This document shows, in pieces, positions 19,707-30,340 of a DNA stretch of 64,000 nt. The notes under the pieces are model-generated. The model ran no database searches. It had not been told where the DNA came from and saw only the letters and a program-made list of their open reading frames with translations. Numbering within the stretch: the first letter of the stretch is position 1; each line of letters starts with the position of its first letter. The stretch comes from Colocasia esculenta (taxonomy: Eukaryota; Streptophyta; Magnoliopsida; Alismatales; Araceae), in the NCBI GenBank assembly GCA_014218235.1, contig CM024766.1:49007359-49071358 (forward strand), in the 5' to 3' direction. Both the position numbers and the translations under genes were made by a program.

Positions 19707-20610
19707 TGTAACGACTTCTTTGATAAGCAGAACGACTTCCTCTTTGACCGGAACACTCGAATCGTTACCGTAACGATTTCTTTAGAACCCGCAACGACTC
19801 TCTAGCCGTAACGACTTCTTTAGAGCCCGTAACGATTTCTTTAGAACTCGCAACGACTCTCTAGCCGTAACGACTTCTTTAGAGCTCGTAACGATTTCTT
19901 TAGAACTCGCAACGACTCTCAAGCCGTAACGACTTCTTTAGAGCTCGTAACGATTTCTTTAGAACTCGCAACGACTCTCTAGCCGTAACGACTTCTTTAG
20001 AGCTCGTAACGATTTCTTTAGAACTCGCAACGACTCTCAAGCCGTAACGACTTCTTTAGAGCTCGTAACGATTTCTTTAGAACTCGCAACGACTCTCTAG
20101 CCGTAACGATTTCTTTATTAGTCATAACGATTTCGCGCAACGACTTCTTTATTAGTCATAACGATTTCGCGTAACGATTTCTTTAGAATTCATAACGATT
20201 TCGTGTAACGACTTCTTTATTAGTCATAACGATTTCGCGTAACGATTTCTTTATTAGTCATAACGATTTCGCGTAACGATTTCTTTAGAATTCATAACGA
20301 TTTCGTGTAACGACTTCTTTATTAGTCATAACGATTTCGCGTAACGATTTCTTTATTAGTCATAACGATTTCGCGTAACGATTTCTTTATTAGTCATAAC
20401 GATTTCGCGCAACGTCTTCTTTATTAGTCATAACGATTTCGCGTAACGATTTCTTTATTAGTCATAACGATTTCGCGCAACGACTTCTTTATTAGTCATA
20501 ACGATTTCTTGCAACGATTTCTTTAGAACGCGCAACGACTTCATAAGTTATCACAACGATTTCTTTACAGTTCATAACGACTTGCTATAACTCATAACGA
20601 TTTCATAAGT
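19707..20610 (+). repeat. AACGA(C/T)TT tandem array in Sire5 3' LTR
   Basis: Counterpart of 8596-9500 with the same two-block structure and almost the same length. Individual units differ (for example cgcaacgtcttc near 20410 and tctcaagccg units), as expected for arrays drifting since insertion. Confidence 0.9.
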
Positions 20611-21566
20611 TATGAAGTCAGCAAGATTCTCTTTATCGAATTTCTTGATGCATCAGTATAATGCTTTTTAATAGCGTTGAAAAGTCAAAGTCATATCTTG
20701 TCCGTTGACTGCTTTGCATTAAATGCTCTCCGATCGTATCTCACATGCATGCAGACAATATCTTCCATTTCTATGCTACTCTGTCTACGTACTTTTTCTT
20801 GGACAGAAAGGAGCTTTGCTATATACTGCAATATCTGTTCCATCTCAACTAACAATAGACAGCAGTCCTAGCTGTCTTCTATTTATTGATGATATGCTTA
20901 CAGATATCTGACAAGACTCATCTGGACAACGTTGGACACAAGATACAAAGTTCTATGACATCTCTTTGGCGTGTACACCAGGATAAAAGACTGACGATCA
21001 GAAGCTTCCTCAGTAACCAGTCTAACGTACACAAGGATAAGAGACAACGGGCACTTCAACGTTCGAATTTAAATCAGCAGTTTAAATAGAAGACTCAAGA
21101 CGAGAAGAACCAGAACTGATAGAGCAACATCGCTTGATTTTAGAAGAAGAAAGGAATCCATCTCTCTCAATCTTTAGAACTTAGAAGAAGAGCGAAGCCT
21201 CCACTCCAAACCTTGTTCTAAGCTCTTAGCTCTCTGTGCTCAAAGAAATCTTTTCATTTGTAAGAGCCTGTGTGGTCCTTGGAGAGAAAAACCTTGTTAA
21301 ATCCCTTTCTCTCTCGGGGCTTAGGAGCTTCAGGTTGCAGCTGGTCAAGCTAGAATCTGAAGCCTGTTTTCACAACCTTTTTCTGATTAGTTTGTGTTCC
21401 CTTCTGGACGAAGGAAGACCTGGTGGTATCCAGGGTGGTTGTTGTTCCCTTCTGGACGAAGGAAGACCTGGTGGTATCCAGGGTGGTTGTTATTCCCTTC
21501 AGGCTGAAGGAAGACCAGTTGAGGCTGGGTGTAAGGATCCTTAAGGGGGATTGTACCCTTGATAGT

Positions 21567-21640
21567 AAAATCCTGAGGTATTGCTCAGGGACTGGACGTA
21601 GGTCTCCTGTGGAGAGGAGTTCCGAACCAGGATAAAATCC
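21567..21640 (+). promoter_or_regulatory. Conserved two-hairpin module in Sire5 3' LTR
   Basis: Same as the 5' copy: CCTGAG/CTCAGG starting at 21572, GGACGTAGG, TCTCC/GGAGA, TTCCGAACCA. Confidence 0.65.
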
Positions 21641-21804
21641 TTGTGTCTTGTGGATGTGTTTTGTGTGATTGTTATCTTGTTTGCTCTAACTCTAACCTTG
21701 TTATTAAGTTGTGCAATCTTTTCAGTAAACAGGTTTTAATCAAAGATCGAAGTTTTAATAACCCATTCACCCCCCCTCTGGGCTAACTAGCTGGGCAACA
21801 ACAG

Positions 21805-22302
21805 TTCCATGGAAGAGGTCTCTAGTGTCGACCTGAGATGAGGTGGTGTCGACCTGCTGTCCCAGACAACAAAACTGGCCTTCTGGGAAGGCTATCTAGT
21901 GTCGACACTGCCTGATTTGGTGTCGACCTGAGATGGCAATCTGTTCACATATTTCTCTGGAATCTGTCTCTAGTGTCGACCTGCTCTGGACTCGTGTCGA
22001 CCTGAGATGGACTTTTCTTCACATTTCTGCCTTTGTTCTGAACCATTGTGTCGACACCAGGGATGGTTGTGTCGACACTACCTTTGCAGAAAATGTTTGT
22101 TCCTAAGAAAATAAACACATAAATCATTAGATAAATATATTATCATGAATATCAATGATAAATGTGCTTGGAAACATGTTTTTTGAATATTGTAATTTCA
22201 GGTGATGTATTTTACATTTTCCAATGGTTATGCATTAAAATCACAGCTTGTCATCATTAAAATATGAGGGGAAATGATTTGTTTTTCACACTCAACCCAA
22301 CA
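21805..22302 (-). mobile_element. LTR2 of Sire2, 5' (U3) third
   Basis: Resumes LTR2 after Sire5. Read on the minus strand it starts TGTTGGGTTGAGTGTG at 22302, identical to the first 16 bases of LTR1. It contains about eight GTCGAC palindrome units (21829-22075), such as gtgtcgacctg and gtgtcgacac. Its outer edge at 22302/22303 is the border with Gypsy-A LTR sequence. Confidence 0.85.
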
Positions 22303-23131
22303 CTCTCATCTATTCACATTCTCTCTACTTTCTCGTCTATTCATCAACTACTCTCATTTATTCTTGGTACTCTTTATTGGCCATTTGACTGATTGTCTAA
22401 AGATAAATAATTTGACTAATTCTTGGCAATATAAAGGGCCCGGTCTAGTCCTGGGAGGTGAGCCCAAAAGTGCTAGTGCCCGCGGGAGTTAATTGACCAC
22501 AGTGTTTGGCATTACACTCAAGTGCTATCTATCTCGACTATCTAAATGACAATCAAAGTGCTATACTATACTCGACTCATTGTGCTATTGTTAAACATTG
22601 TGTTATTTGTACTATGGCCATCCTGCTCTCTGTGCTATATTGAAACTTGTGCTATTTTGATTCATGCTATCGTGCTATCTCTTACGTTACTTAGCTCTCT
22701 CTCTATCATTAGTGACTCTGCTTTTTAATACATTAATCATGTAAAGTATGCCCACACCATGAGATATAAATCCTACTGGGCATTGTCACTCACCCTACGT
22801 TATTTATTCATTGTGTTCTCAGGTGAAACCGAGGAAAATGAGTACACTCATGAGGATGGGGAGGACCAGGAGTGAACCACGAGTACCTGGCGTATTAGTA
22901 CTATGTTAGAGTCTCAGTTTAGTCTTTTACTTTCATTCCATGTATTAGAGTCATTCGGGCTTTATGTTATGGCTCTATGTTAGTGGACGTAATAGACATT
23001 AGTGAATTATCAATGAAAGGTATTTGATTTTGTGTTATTTAATTGCCCAATGGTTGTTGTGTATTATACGCTCTATACTCGCTTAAATTGCAACTGCCTC
23101 ACGTTCCGATATTCTGCGTCGGGGCGTGACA
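22303..23131 (+). mobile_element. Gypsy-A 5' LTR, 3' part
   Basis: Ends GGGGCGTGACA before a PBS. It begins inside the LTR at ctctcatctattcac, which matches the 3' LTR at about 40850, so the Sire complex is inserted in this LTR and its 5' part lies left of the window. About 613 bp (22392-23004) have no counterpart in the 3' LTR. The segment includes gagatataaatcc at about 22760, also seen (inverted) in the Gypsy-C LTR. Confidence 0.8.
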
Positions 23132-23137
23132 ATTTTG

Positions 23138-23149
23138 TGGTATCAGAGC
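23138..23149 (+). other. Primer-binding site of Gypsy-A
   Basis: TGGTATCAGAGC seven bases after the LTR end, complementary to initiator tRNA-Met. Confidence 0.88.
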
Positions 23150-23353
23150 CTAGGATATCCTTACTAGGATATTTAAGTCTAGGATGTTCTAGGACGGACT
23201 GCTATGACACGTGTCTAAGTCAACTATCATACCTATGTGAGATTTGGGTAGAACCAGGGTTAAGATCTAAAAAGATATTCACACACGCACAAATTAAACT
23301 TCATAGCAATGTCTTAACAACAACTTACTTTTGTAGGAACTTAAGCAATTAAG

Positions 23354-24330
23354 ATGACTGCTGAACATGCTCAGATGAGGGGAATGCAACAAACTATTCA
23401 GAAACTTACCGTGCCCTCTTGCAAGCTGCTCAAGGAGGAGGAAATCGTGGTGCAGGCGAGCTGCATCGTAACTTCAGGAGCTTGAACCCACCAAGGTTCA
23501 GTGGTTCTACAGATCCAGATGAAGCTGAGCACTAGCTGAAGGAGACGGAAAGAATTTTCCGTGTTATGCAATGTGTGGTAGGGGATAAGCTACTGCTAGC
23601 TACTTTTCAACTTGAGAAGGATGCCCGCTCTTGGTGGGAGTCAGTGGAAGCAACCAGAGTAAATGGTCAATTTACTTGGACTGAATTCAAGGTGGCATTC
23701 AACTCCAAATATTTCCTTGAGCTCATCCAAGAAAGGAAGGCCGCGGAGTTTGCTACTCTTAAACAGAGGAGCCTTTCTGTAGCTGATTATGAAGCACAAT
23801 TTTCCAGACTGTCACGCTATGCTCAACACCAGGTTAATACTGAGAGGATGAAGGCTAATCACTTTCCCAACGGCCTTAAGCCGCAATACATTACACAACT
23901 GGCCCCTCTCGACATCCAAACTTATGCCAAGATGGTTAAAAAGGCCCAACTGGTGGAAGATGCTACGGACTTTACCGATCGTATCAAGGGAAAGTTCGTG
24001 AAGAAGGATCTAACACCCGGCTCTTCAAGTGCTAAGCTGATTATCGGCAAGAAACGTCCTTTCAACATTACGGAAGGATCAACTCAAGAAAAGAAGCCCA
24101 GGGTTTTTGTCCCCACTACTCCGACTAAAGGCAACTGCAAACATTGTGACAAGCCAGGTCACACTGTCGATGAGTGCTGGAGGAAAGTCGGCACATGTCT
24201 ACACTGTGGCAGCCGCGACCATCTCATCCCTGAGTGCCCGCTGTTGAAGGAGAATGAGAGGCGCAATAACGTGCCCAAGAAACAGGGGAGACTACAAGCC
24301 CTGAGAGATGAAGAAACCACTGAAGAAGGT
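23354..24330 (+). pseudogene. Gypsy-A gag
   Basis: ATG at 23354 (MTAEHAQ). The frame is lost within 20 codons and the homologous reading continues in the next frame, with LNPPRFSGSTDPDEAEH then a TAG at about 23533. From 23566 it is open: LLATFQLEKDARSWW, FNSKYFLELIQERKAAEF and LSRYAQHQV are the retrotransposon Gag (Ty3 type) capsid region. Two CCHC knuckles follow, CKHCDKPGHTVDEC (about 24139) and CLHCGSRDHLIPEC (about 24199). Unlike Gypsy-B, this gag has no intron between the LATFQL and ARSWW motifs. Confidence 0.85.
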
Positions 24331-24734
24331 GGCGTGGTGGAAGGTACACTACAATTTTTCTCTCTATCAGTATTTGTTTTATTTGATACTGGCACAACCC
24401 ATTCATTCATATCTCAAAACTTTGCTAATACTTTGAATATAAAACTTGTATTTATGGGATCGGAATTCTCTGTCACAACACCACTGGGAGAGAAAGAAAA
24501 TTGAACAACTACTTGCCATTGGCCGACGTAATGATCGGAGAACTTAACCTAAGAGCCGACTTGGTGTGTGTGCCCATGGAAGGCTATGACGTGATTCTTG
24601 GAGCCGATTGGTTTTCCACCTATGGGGCAAGTGTCGACTGTAAGAAAGGGAAGGTTACATTTAGTGAGTTCCCTAAATTAGAATTCACTGGGATTAGACA
24701 CAAGAGACGGATGTCTCTAGTCTCTGCCATATAG
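24331..24734 (+). pseudogene. Gypsy-A protease region
   Basis: Retropepsin-like motif LFDTGTTHSFIS (about 24380), so the catalytic DTG is present. A frame change near 24500 separates it from the second half (MEGYDVILGADWFSTYG, 24501-24734), which ends in a TAG. Both halves match chromovirus protease. Confidence 0.82.
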
Positions 24735-24743
24735 GCCCACAAT

Positions 24744-26111
24744 ATGATAAGGAAGGGTTGTGTTGCCTTCCATATGGCCATAGTAGTTGAAAAGAAGGGG
24801 TCTAAGATAGAAGATATACACATAGTCCAGGACTACTCTGATGTGTTCCCTGAAGAGCTTCCAGGAATTCCCCCTGAACGAGATGTAAACTTCTTTATTG
24901 ACTTAATCCCTGGAGCTGTACTGGTGTCTCGTCAACCGTACAAGATGTCACCCGTCGAGTTGAAAGAACTGAAAGCACAATTGATGGAATTGTTAGAGAA
25001 GGGGTTCATAAGACCAAGTACTTCCCCATGGGGAGCACCTGTTCTGTTTGTTAAAAAGAAAGATGGATCTATGAGGTTGTATATTGACCATCGGCAACTT
25101 AATCAGCTGACCATCAAGAACAAGTACCCATTGCCTCGAGTTGATGAACTCTTCGACCAGATATCTGGAGCTCAATACTTCTCCAAAATTGATCTCGGAT
25201 CTGGTTATCATCAAATGAGAATCAAGGACGATGACATCTACAAAACGGCTTTTAGGAGCAGGTATGGACACTATGAATTCATAGTTATGCCTTTTGGTCT
25301 GACCAATGCTCCTGCAGCTTTCATGCAACTCATGAACAGCATATACCGGCCATATCTTGATAAGTTCATGGTCATCTTCATTGATGATATTCTCATATAC
25401 TCCAAAACCAAAGAAGAACATGAAGAACATCTGAGGATAGCTCTGCAAGTCTTACAAGACAACCAACTATATGCTAAGCTGAGCAAGTGCAAGTTCTGGC
25501 TCGAAGAAGTGTCCTTCTTGGACCATGTCATCTCTAAGGACGGCATCTCCATTGATCCCTCCAAAGTTGAAGCTGTACTTAAATGGGAGAGACCAACTAA
25601 TGTCACAGAAATCAGAAGCTTCTTAAGACTGGCTGGCTATTACAGGCGGTTCATAAAGGACTTCTCCAAGAAAGTTGTTCCTCTCACTCATCTCACACGG
25701 AAGGAAAATCCCTACTCTTGGAGTGAAGAGTGTGAGAAAAGTTTCCGAACATTGAAAGAGTGTCTGACCTCAGCCCCTGTTCTCGCTCTTCCAATAGAGG
25801 GAGAAGATTTCGCAGTCTATACCGATGCTTCAGGAGTTGGGCTAGGCTGTGTACTGATGCAGAAAGAGAAAGTCATCACCTATTCTTCAAGACAATTAAA
25901 GATCCATGAAATCAACTACCCTGTAAGTGATCTTGAATTGGTTGTTGTAGTCTTCGCATTAAAGATCTGGAGACATTACTTATATGGTGAGAAATTCACT
26001 ATCTATTCAGACCATAAAAGCTTGAAGTATTTATTCTCTCAGAAAGAACTCAACATGAGGCAGAGGAGATGGCTAGAATATTTAAAGGACTTCAACTTCA
26101 ACATCCAATAA
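24744..26111 (+). pseudogene. Gypsy-A reverse transcriptase and RNase H
   Basis: A nearly complete Ty3/Gypsy RT-RH frame. Order: the pre-RT motif PRQPYKMSPVELKELK (with variation), WGAPVLFVKKKDGS, FSKIDLGSGYHQ, MPFGLTNAPAAF, and the catalytic FIDDILIYS (about 25377-25403). RNase H has YTDASGVGLGCVL (about 25819) and IYSDHKSLKYLF. A TAA at 26109 replaces the codon just before HLGKGN. The normally conserved LCIDYR is LYIDHR here. A frame start at 24744 is arbitrary; in an active element this is part of one polyprotein. Confidence 0.9.
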
Positions 26112-26132
26112 CATCTAGGCAAGGGAAATGTT

Positions 26133-27317
26133 GTGGTCGATGCTCTTAGTATAAAGCCGATGGCATTCTTATCTAGTCTAATGCTTGGAGAAATGCAACT
26201 ACTAGAACAATTCGCTAGGTTAGACTTGAATATTGAACATAGAGATGATCGAGTCTCGATTGCCCATATCAAGATTCAATCTGACCTACTTGTGGAAATC
26301 AAAGCCCAACAAGATAATGATCCATTCATGGTTCGTATCAACGAAACCTTGGCAGACAAACCAGACTTTTCTATGACCGAGGATGGAAGGTTAGTGTTTC
26401 AGGGGAGCACATGTGTTTCAAACAATGAAGAACTGAAGAGGAAGCTAATGGATGAAGCTCATAAAACCAAGTACACCATTCACCCTGGCAGTACCAAGAT
26501 GTATCAGGACATGAAAAGAACATTTTGGTAGCCAAACATGAAGAGAGAAGTAGCCGAGCATGCGGCTCATTGACTTACTTGCCAACAAGTAAAAGCTAAA
26601 CATTGGCGCCCTACTGGTGTACTCTGACCTTTAGACATCCCAGAGTGGAAGTGGGAAAGTATAGGCATGGATTTCATCATGGGTTTACCTAAGACTCGTG
26701 GTGGACTCGACACCATATGGGTCATCGTTGATCGACTCACTAAGTCTGCACACTTCCTGCCCATCAAAAGTAAGTGGTCTGTGGATGTGTTAGCAGCTCT
26801 TTATATCAAAGAAATCGTAAGACTGCATGGAGTTCCATCATCAATCATCTCAGATCATGATCCTAGATTTACCTCTCATTTCTGGAAGGGACTGTAGACT
26901 GCACTCAATACTAAACTCAATTTCAGTACCACATTTCACCCACAAATAGACGGACAGACTGAGAGAACCAATCAGATTGTAGAAGATATGTTAAGAGCCT
27001 GAACGATAGACTTCCAAGGCTACTGGAATGAGCACATATCCTTGATTGAGTTTGCCTATAACAACAGTTATCAGGCGAGTATTAAGATGGCACCATTCGA
27101 AGCACTCTATGGTAGAAACTGTAGATCCCATGCATGCTGGAATGAAGTTGGAGAGCAACAATGGTTAGGTCCCGACATGGTACAAAATACAACCAGGGAT
27201 ATACAGGTTATTCGAGATCGGCTCAAGATTGCTCAGTCCAGAAAAAAGAGCTATGTTGACAAGAGGAGGAGAGATCTAGAATTTCAAGTGGGAGATCATG
27301 TACTTTTGAAGGTATCC
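26133..27317 (+). pseudogene. Gypsy-A integrase, N-terminal part (split by Gypsy-B)
   Basis: Carries the zinc-binding region (HPGSTKMYQDMKRTFW, then LTCQQVK), interrupted by TAG at 26529 and TGA near 26572. The core has its first Asp in MDFIMGLPKTRGG (about 26667) and second in IISDHDPRFTS. The Glu segment (DGQTERTNQIVEDMLRA) is cut by stops at about 26896 and 27001. The AYNNSYQASIKMAPFEALYG motif follows. At 27317 the reading is interrupted by the LTR of Gypsy-B and resumes at 38189. Confidence 0.87.
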
Positions 27318-30295
27318 TGTAACGACCCTCTCATATCGGTACGGTTCCACCAACCCACGTCGATATAAAAGGTATCACTACAGTGGGACATTTACCCAAC
27401 ACTAGTACGATAGGCTGAAACATACACAAATATATATATTATATCTCATGACAGCGGAATTTAAAGAACTGAAAAGAAATTTTATTCCATCATCCACATT
27501 CTATCCACAGTCCGTATAGAAGGAAAGAGAGCTAACTATTCATAACTGAAATACAACAAATACATTGTCCACATGAGACTACGCAGAGTCTTTATTACAT
27601 ACTATGAATTAATGGAAAAGTACAATGCTAACTCCACAACACTCTCTCCTACTCTCGCTCCGAGTCGCTCCTAACGATCTCCTCGGAGAAGTAGAAACGT
27701 CTGCACCTGTACGCCGAAGCAAGAATGAGTTCAAAAGAACTCAACAAGTAACACCAGCACACTAAACATACATGCATCGAGTAATATCCATACTCTTAAG
27801 CTACATCATTTACACATAATGCATGGAAGTGACAATTTCTCAAATAAAAGTCTATTCATGATTTCTACACATTTTTCACAGAGGATTTGGTTTTTTTTAT
27901 ATACAATAAGCAAATCCTATCACATGATTTCTACACTTTTCACTATGCTAAACTGATTTCATCCATAAGCCACATGTTGGTCATTTTACACAATATTTAC
28001 ACATTTCATAACAATTAATTTAACATGAATTCTAAGGCAATTGTACACATAGATAACATATTCATATTAGTGAAAAGCTCGCTGTTTTACTACTATCATG
28101 TCACATTCATAAAAAACTTATCATTTTGCATGCTTTCATAAAAATTTTATGAACACATATTCACTTACACAGGTTCACAATTTACACATTTTCACTTTCA
28201 CTTAAACACAATTTCACTTTCACTTAATGCCGTGACACATAGCCCAAACCACTTTAGAAGGACACACACTGATCACATCACATATCAATCACCTAGGCAT
28301 TCCAGTGATCAATCTTAGTTACTGCGCAGAACCGGGAGAAGCACTCTCCACCCTAACCAGCGATACTTGTTCGCCTCCAGGATTTAATCCCAATGCCCAT
28401 GGGACATCACACACTTTGAACTTTCCCGTGGGGACTTTACCACAGTACAGTTCCTCAGCCCTCTAAGGTAGCAGTGTCACACATTGGCACATTAATACAT
28501 TTTCTCAATTTTAACACATTCTAAACACAACATAATCACACATTCATCTCATGTTCACACATTTACATTCTTCAGTATTACCTAGCATGGTACTACTGTT
28601 TTCAGTATTAATCAGATTTTTACAACAATCCTAATCATGCTGAAATTTTTGCATAATTAAACATTTATCATATTAGCATGTATTAACCATTAATACTTAA
28701 CATAAAACAAGTTTATATAGCTACTGTCATCTGTTCAGTACAGAAATTTAACCAGAAATTCATCATAGTTTAACTATCATGCATACCAAATTTGCATTTT
28801 TCTGAGTTACACATATTTTCTGAAAATTCTAACAGTGATGATATCAATAGTAAAAATAGTCAAACTGATACCATTTTTCATTATTCGGATTCACAATTTA
28901 TTTCATACATGAATACTGACAGTACAAATTCTATCACAAAATTCAGGGATTTAACTAGTTTCGCAAAAATTCTTAGCTTTTATGCATTGAATAGACATGT
29001 TAACTATTTTTCAGTCCAGAAAATTTAATAAACTGTACAGATATTATAAATTGCTCAAATTTTTATATCATGCATCAGATCTTATGAACAATGTACAGAA
29101 AATTTATGACACTAAATTTCTACACATAATTCATAAACGACATTTTCCAAGAATTTACATTCTATTGGTAACACATTCCAAAAATTCTAATAATTAGTGA
29201 ACATTACAAAAATGCACAAAAACTCACAGTACACCCAAACATATATTTACATATCATATAAAATTTTTACCGTATATCCTCATGCGGAAAAACTCGAAAA
29301 TTAGTTCATATAAGGACAGACTTGCTCACTGTTGCAGTCTGAAGAACTCGACGGCAAGGGGTGGCCGTCTATAGGTTAACGGCATTAGATGATGCCGCCA
29401 ACACATGATATTAGCGGCAAGGGATCTTGCCGTTAATATCCTGTCTGCAGAACACAGACTGAAAGCCAATAATCACTTGAAAGGGGGTTCCAGGACACGA
29501 GAAAAATCTGAGAAAATCCTGGGACATACTAGACACATGTAGGGTTAATGTGTATGGGGTACTTGCCTTCTGTAAAATCTACCGACGATGATTTAAGCCG
29601 GAGAAGCCCTCCTCGGCCTGTGCCAAAGAGTCTCCAAATCTCTCCTTCTTCGGATCTTCTGATGATCTTCACAGCACACCAGCGTTGGGAGTCGTTCCCG
29701 GATGTTCAAGGTTGACACCAGTTGATGCAGATCGCCAGACGAAGCCTCCCGAAGCCGGATCTTTCAGATTCAAGTTAGGGTTTTTGCACAGAAAAGAGAG
29801 GTTTTTGACTCGAGCCAAAGGGATGGATCTGGCCGAAAATTGGATATTATAAAGGGTTGGGGGTCGGATCGGTTAAAGGGCAAGTCTCAGAGCCGTTGGG
29901 AAGGGTTTCCCAAACAAGAGGCTCAATTTCCGGAGGCGTTTCCGGATCTGAAAACGTAACAGATCTGGGATATTGGCGTCCATATCCATGGTCGCCTATC
30001 CAAAATGGGCGTCCATCGATATTGCCGCCTACCCCTGGTCAGCGTCAGCCGATGTGGACGCCGACTGGCCGACAAAACTCACTTTATTATGCAAATTTAT
30101 AATACTACACACTAAATATATATATATATATATATATACATATATGTACTTGAATATACTATGTACATTTCAATAATACTAATTCATACAATTTATATCA
30201 ATAAATACTTATACACAATAATCATACATCAATAGTATACACTTATACACACATACATATACTTAACAAACAAGGTGAAAGTCAAGGGCCTTACA
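27318..30295 (-). mobile_element. Gypsy-B 3' LTR
   Basis: Near-identical to 35205-38183. It contains a TATA candidate (29844-29851, minus), an (TA)n stretch (30115-30145), a C-rich patch at about 28370-28480 and no ORF of interest. Small ORFs such as 28792-29028 recur in both LTRs and are chance openings in AT-rich DNA. Confidence 0.93.
30115..30145. repeat. (TA)n microsatellite in Gypsy-B 3' LTR
   Basis: About 12 TA units, then catatatg. The 5' LTR copy is at 38004-38033 with a slightly different length. Confidence 0.85.
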
Positions 30296-30312
30296 CCCTC
30301 TCCCCCTTAAAG
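30296..30312 (-). promoter_or_regulatory. Polypurine tract of Gypsy-B
   Basis: Minus strand CTTTAAGGGGGAGAGGG directly before the LTR start TGTAAGG. Just upstream is CTTCGAGGACGAAG, a motif shared with the 3' ends of D and Gypsy-E. Confidence 0.85.
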
Positions 30313-30340
30313 AAACTTCGTCCTCGAAGTTAGACTGACA

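Larger units (their letters stand above)
8429..21800 (+). mobile_element. Sire5: full-length Sirevirus (13.4 kb) inserted in LTR2
   Basis: Both LTRs start TGATGACC and end GGGCAACA. The element has a PBS, gag, protease-integrase-RT-RNase H in Copia order, a long third ORF, and polypurine tracts. It is bounded by the target duplication ACAG (8425-8428 and 21801-21804; AACAG if it overlaps the terminal A). LTR2 of Sire2 continues on both sides. The two LTRs differ at about nine visible substitutions over roughly 1.2 kb outside the tandem array, so insertion is recent. Several frameshifts in pol and ORF3 make this copy non-autonomous unless some are assembly errors. Confidence 0.95.
19541..21800 (+). 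mobile_element. Sire5 3' LTR (2,260 bp)
   Basis: Near-identical to 8429-10684. Visible differences include tatctcAcatg, gaatttAaatc, acttAgaag, ggttgCagc, aaatcCctt, gttgttAttc and ggctaActag. Followed by the ACAG duplication and the rest of LTR2. Confidence 0.93.

Noticed and set aside
28792..29028. Small ORFs duplicated at 36676-36912
   Set aside because: The duplication is the LTR pair of Gypsy-B; the ORFs are on the strand opposite to the element and are AT-rich chance frames.
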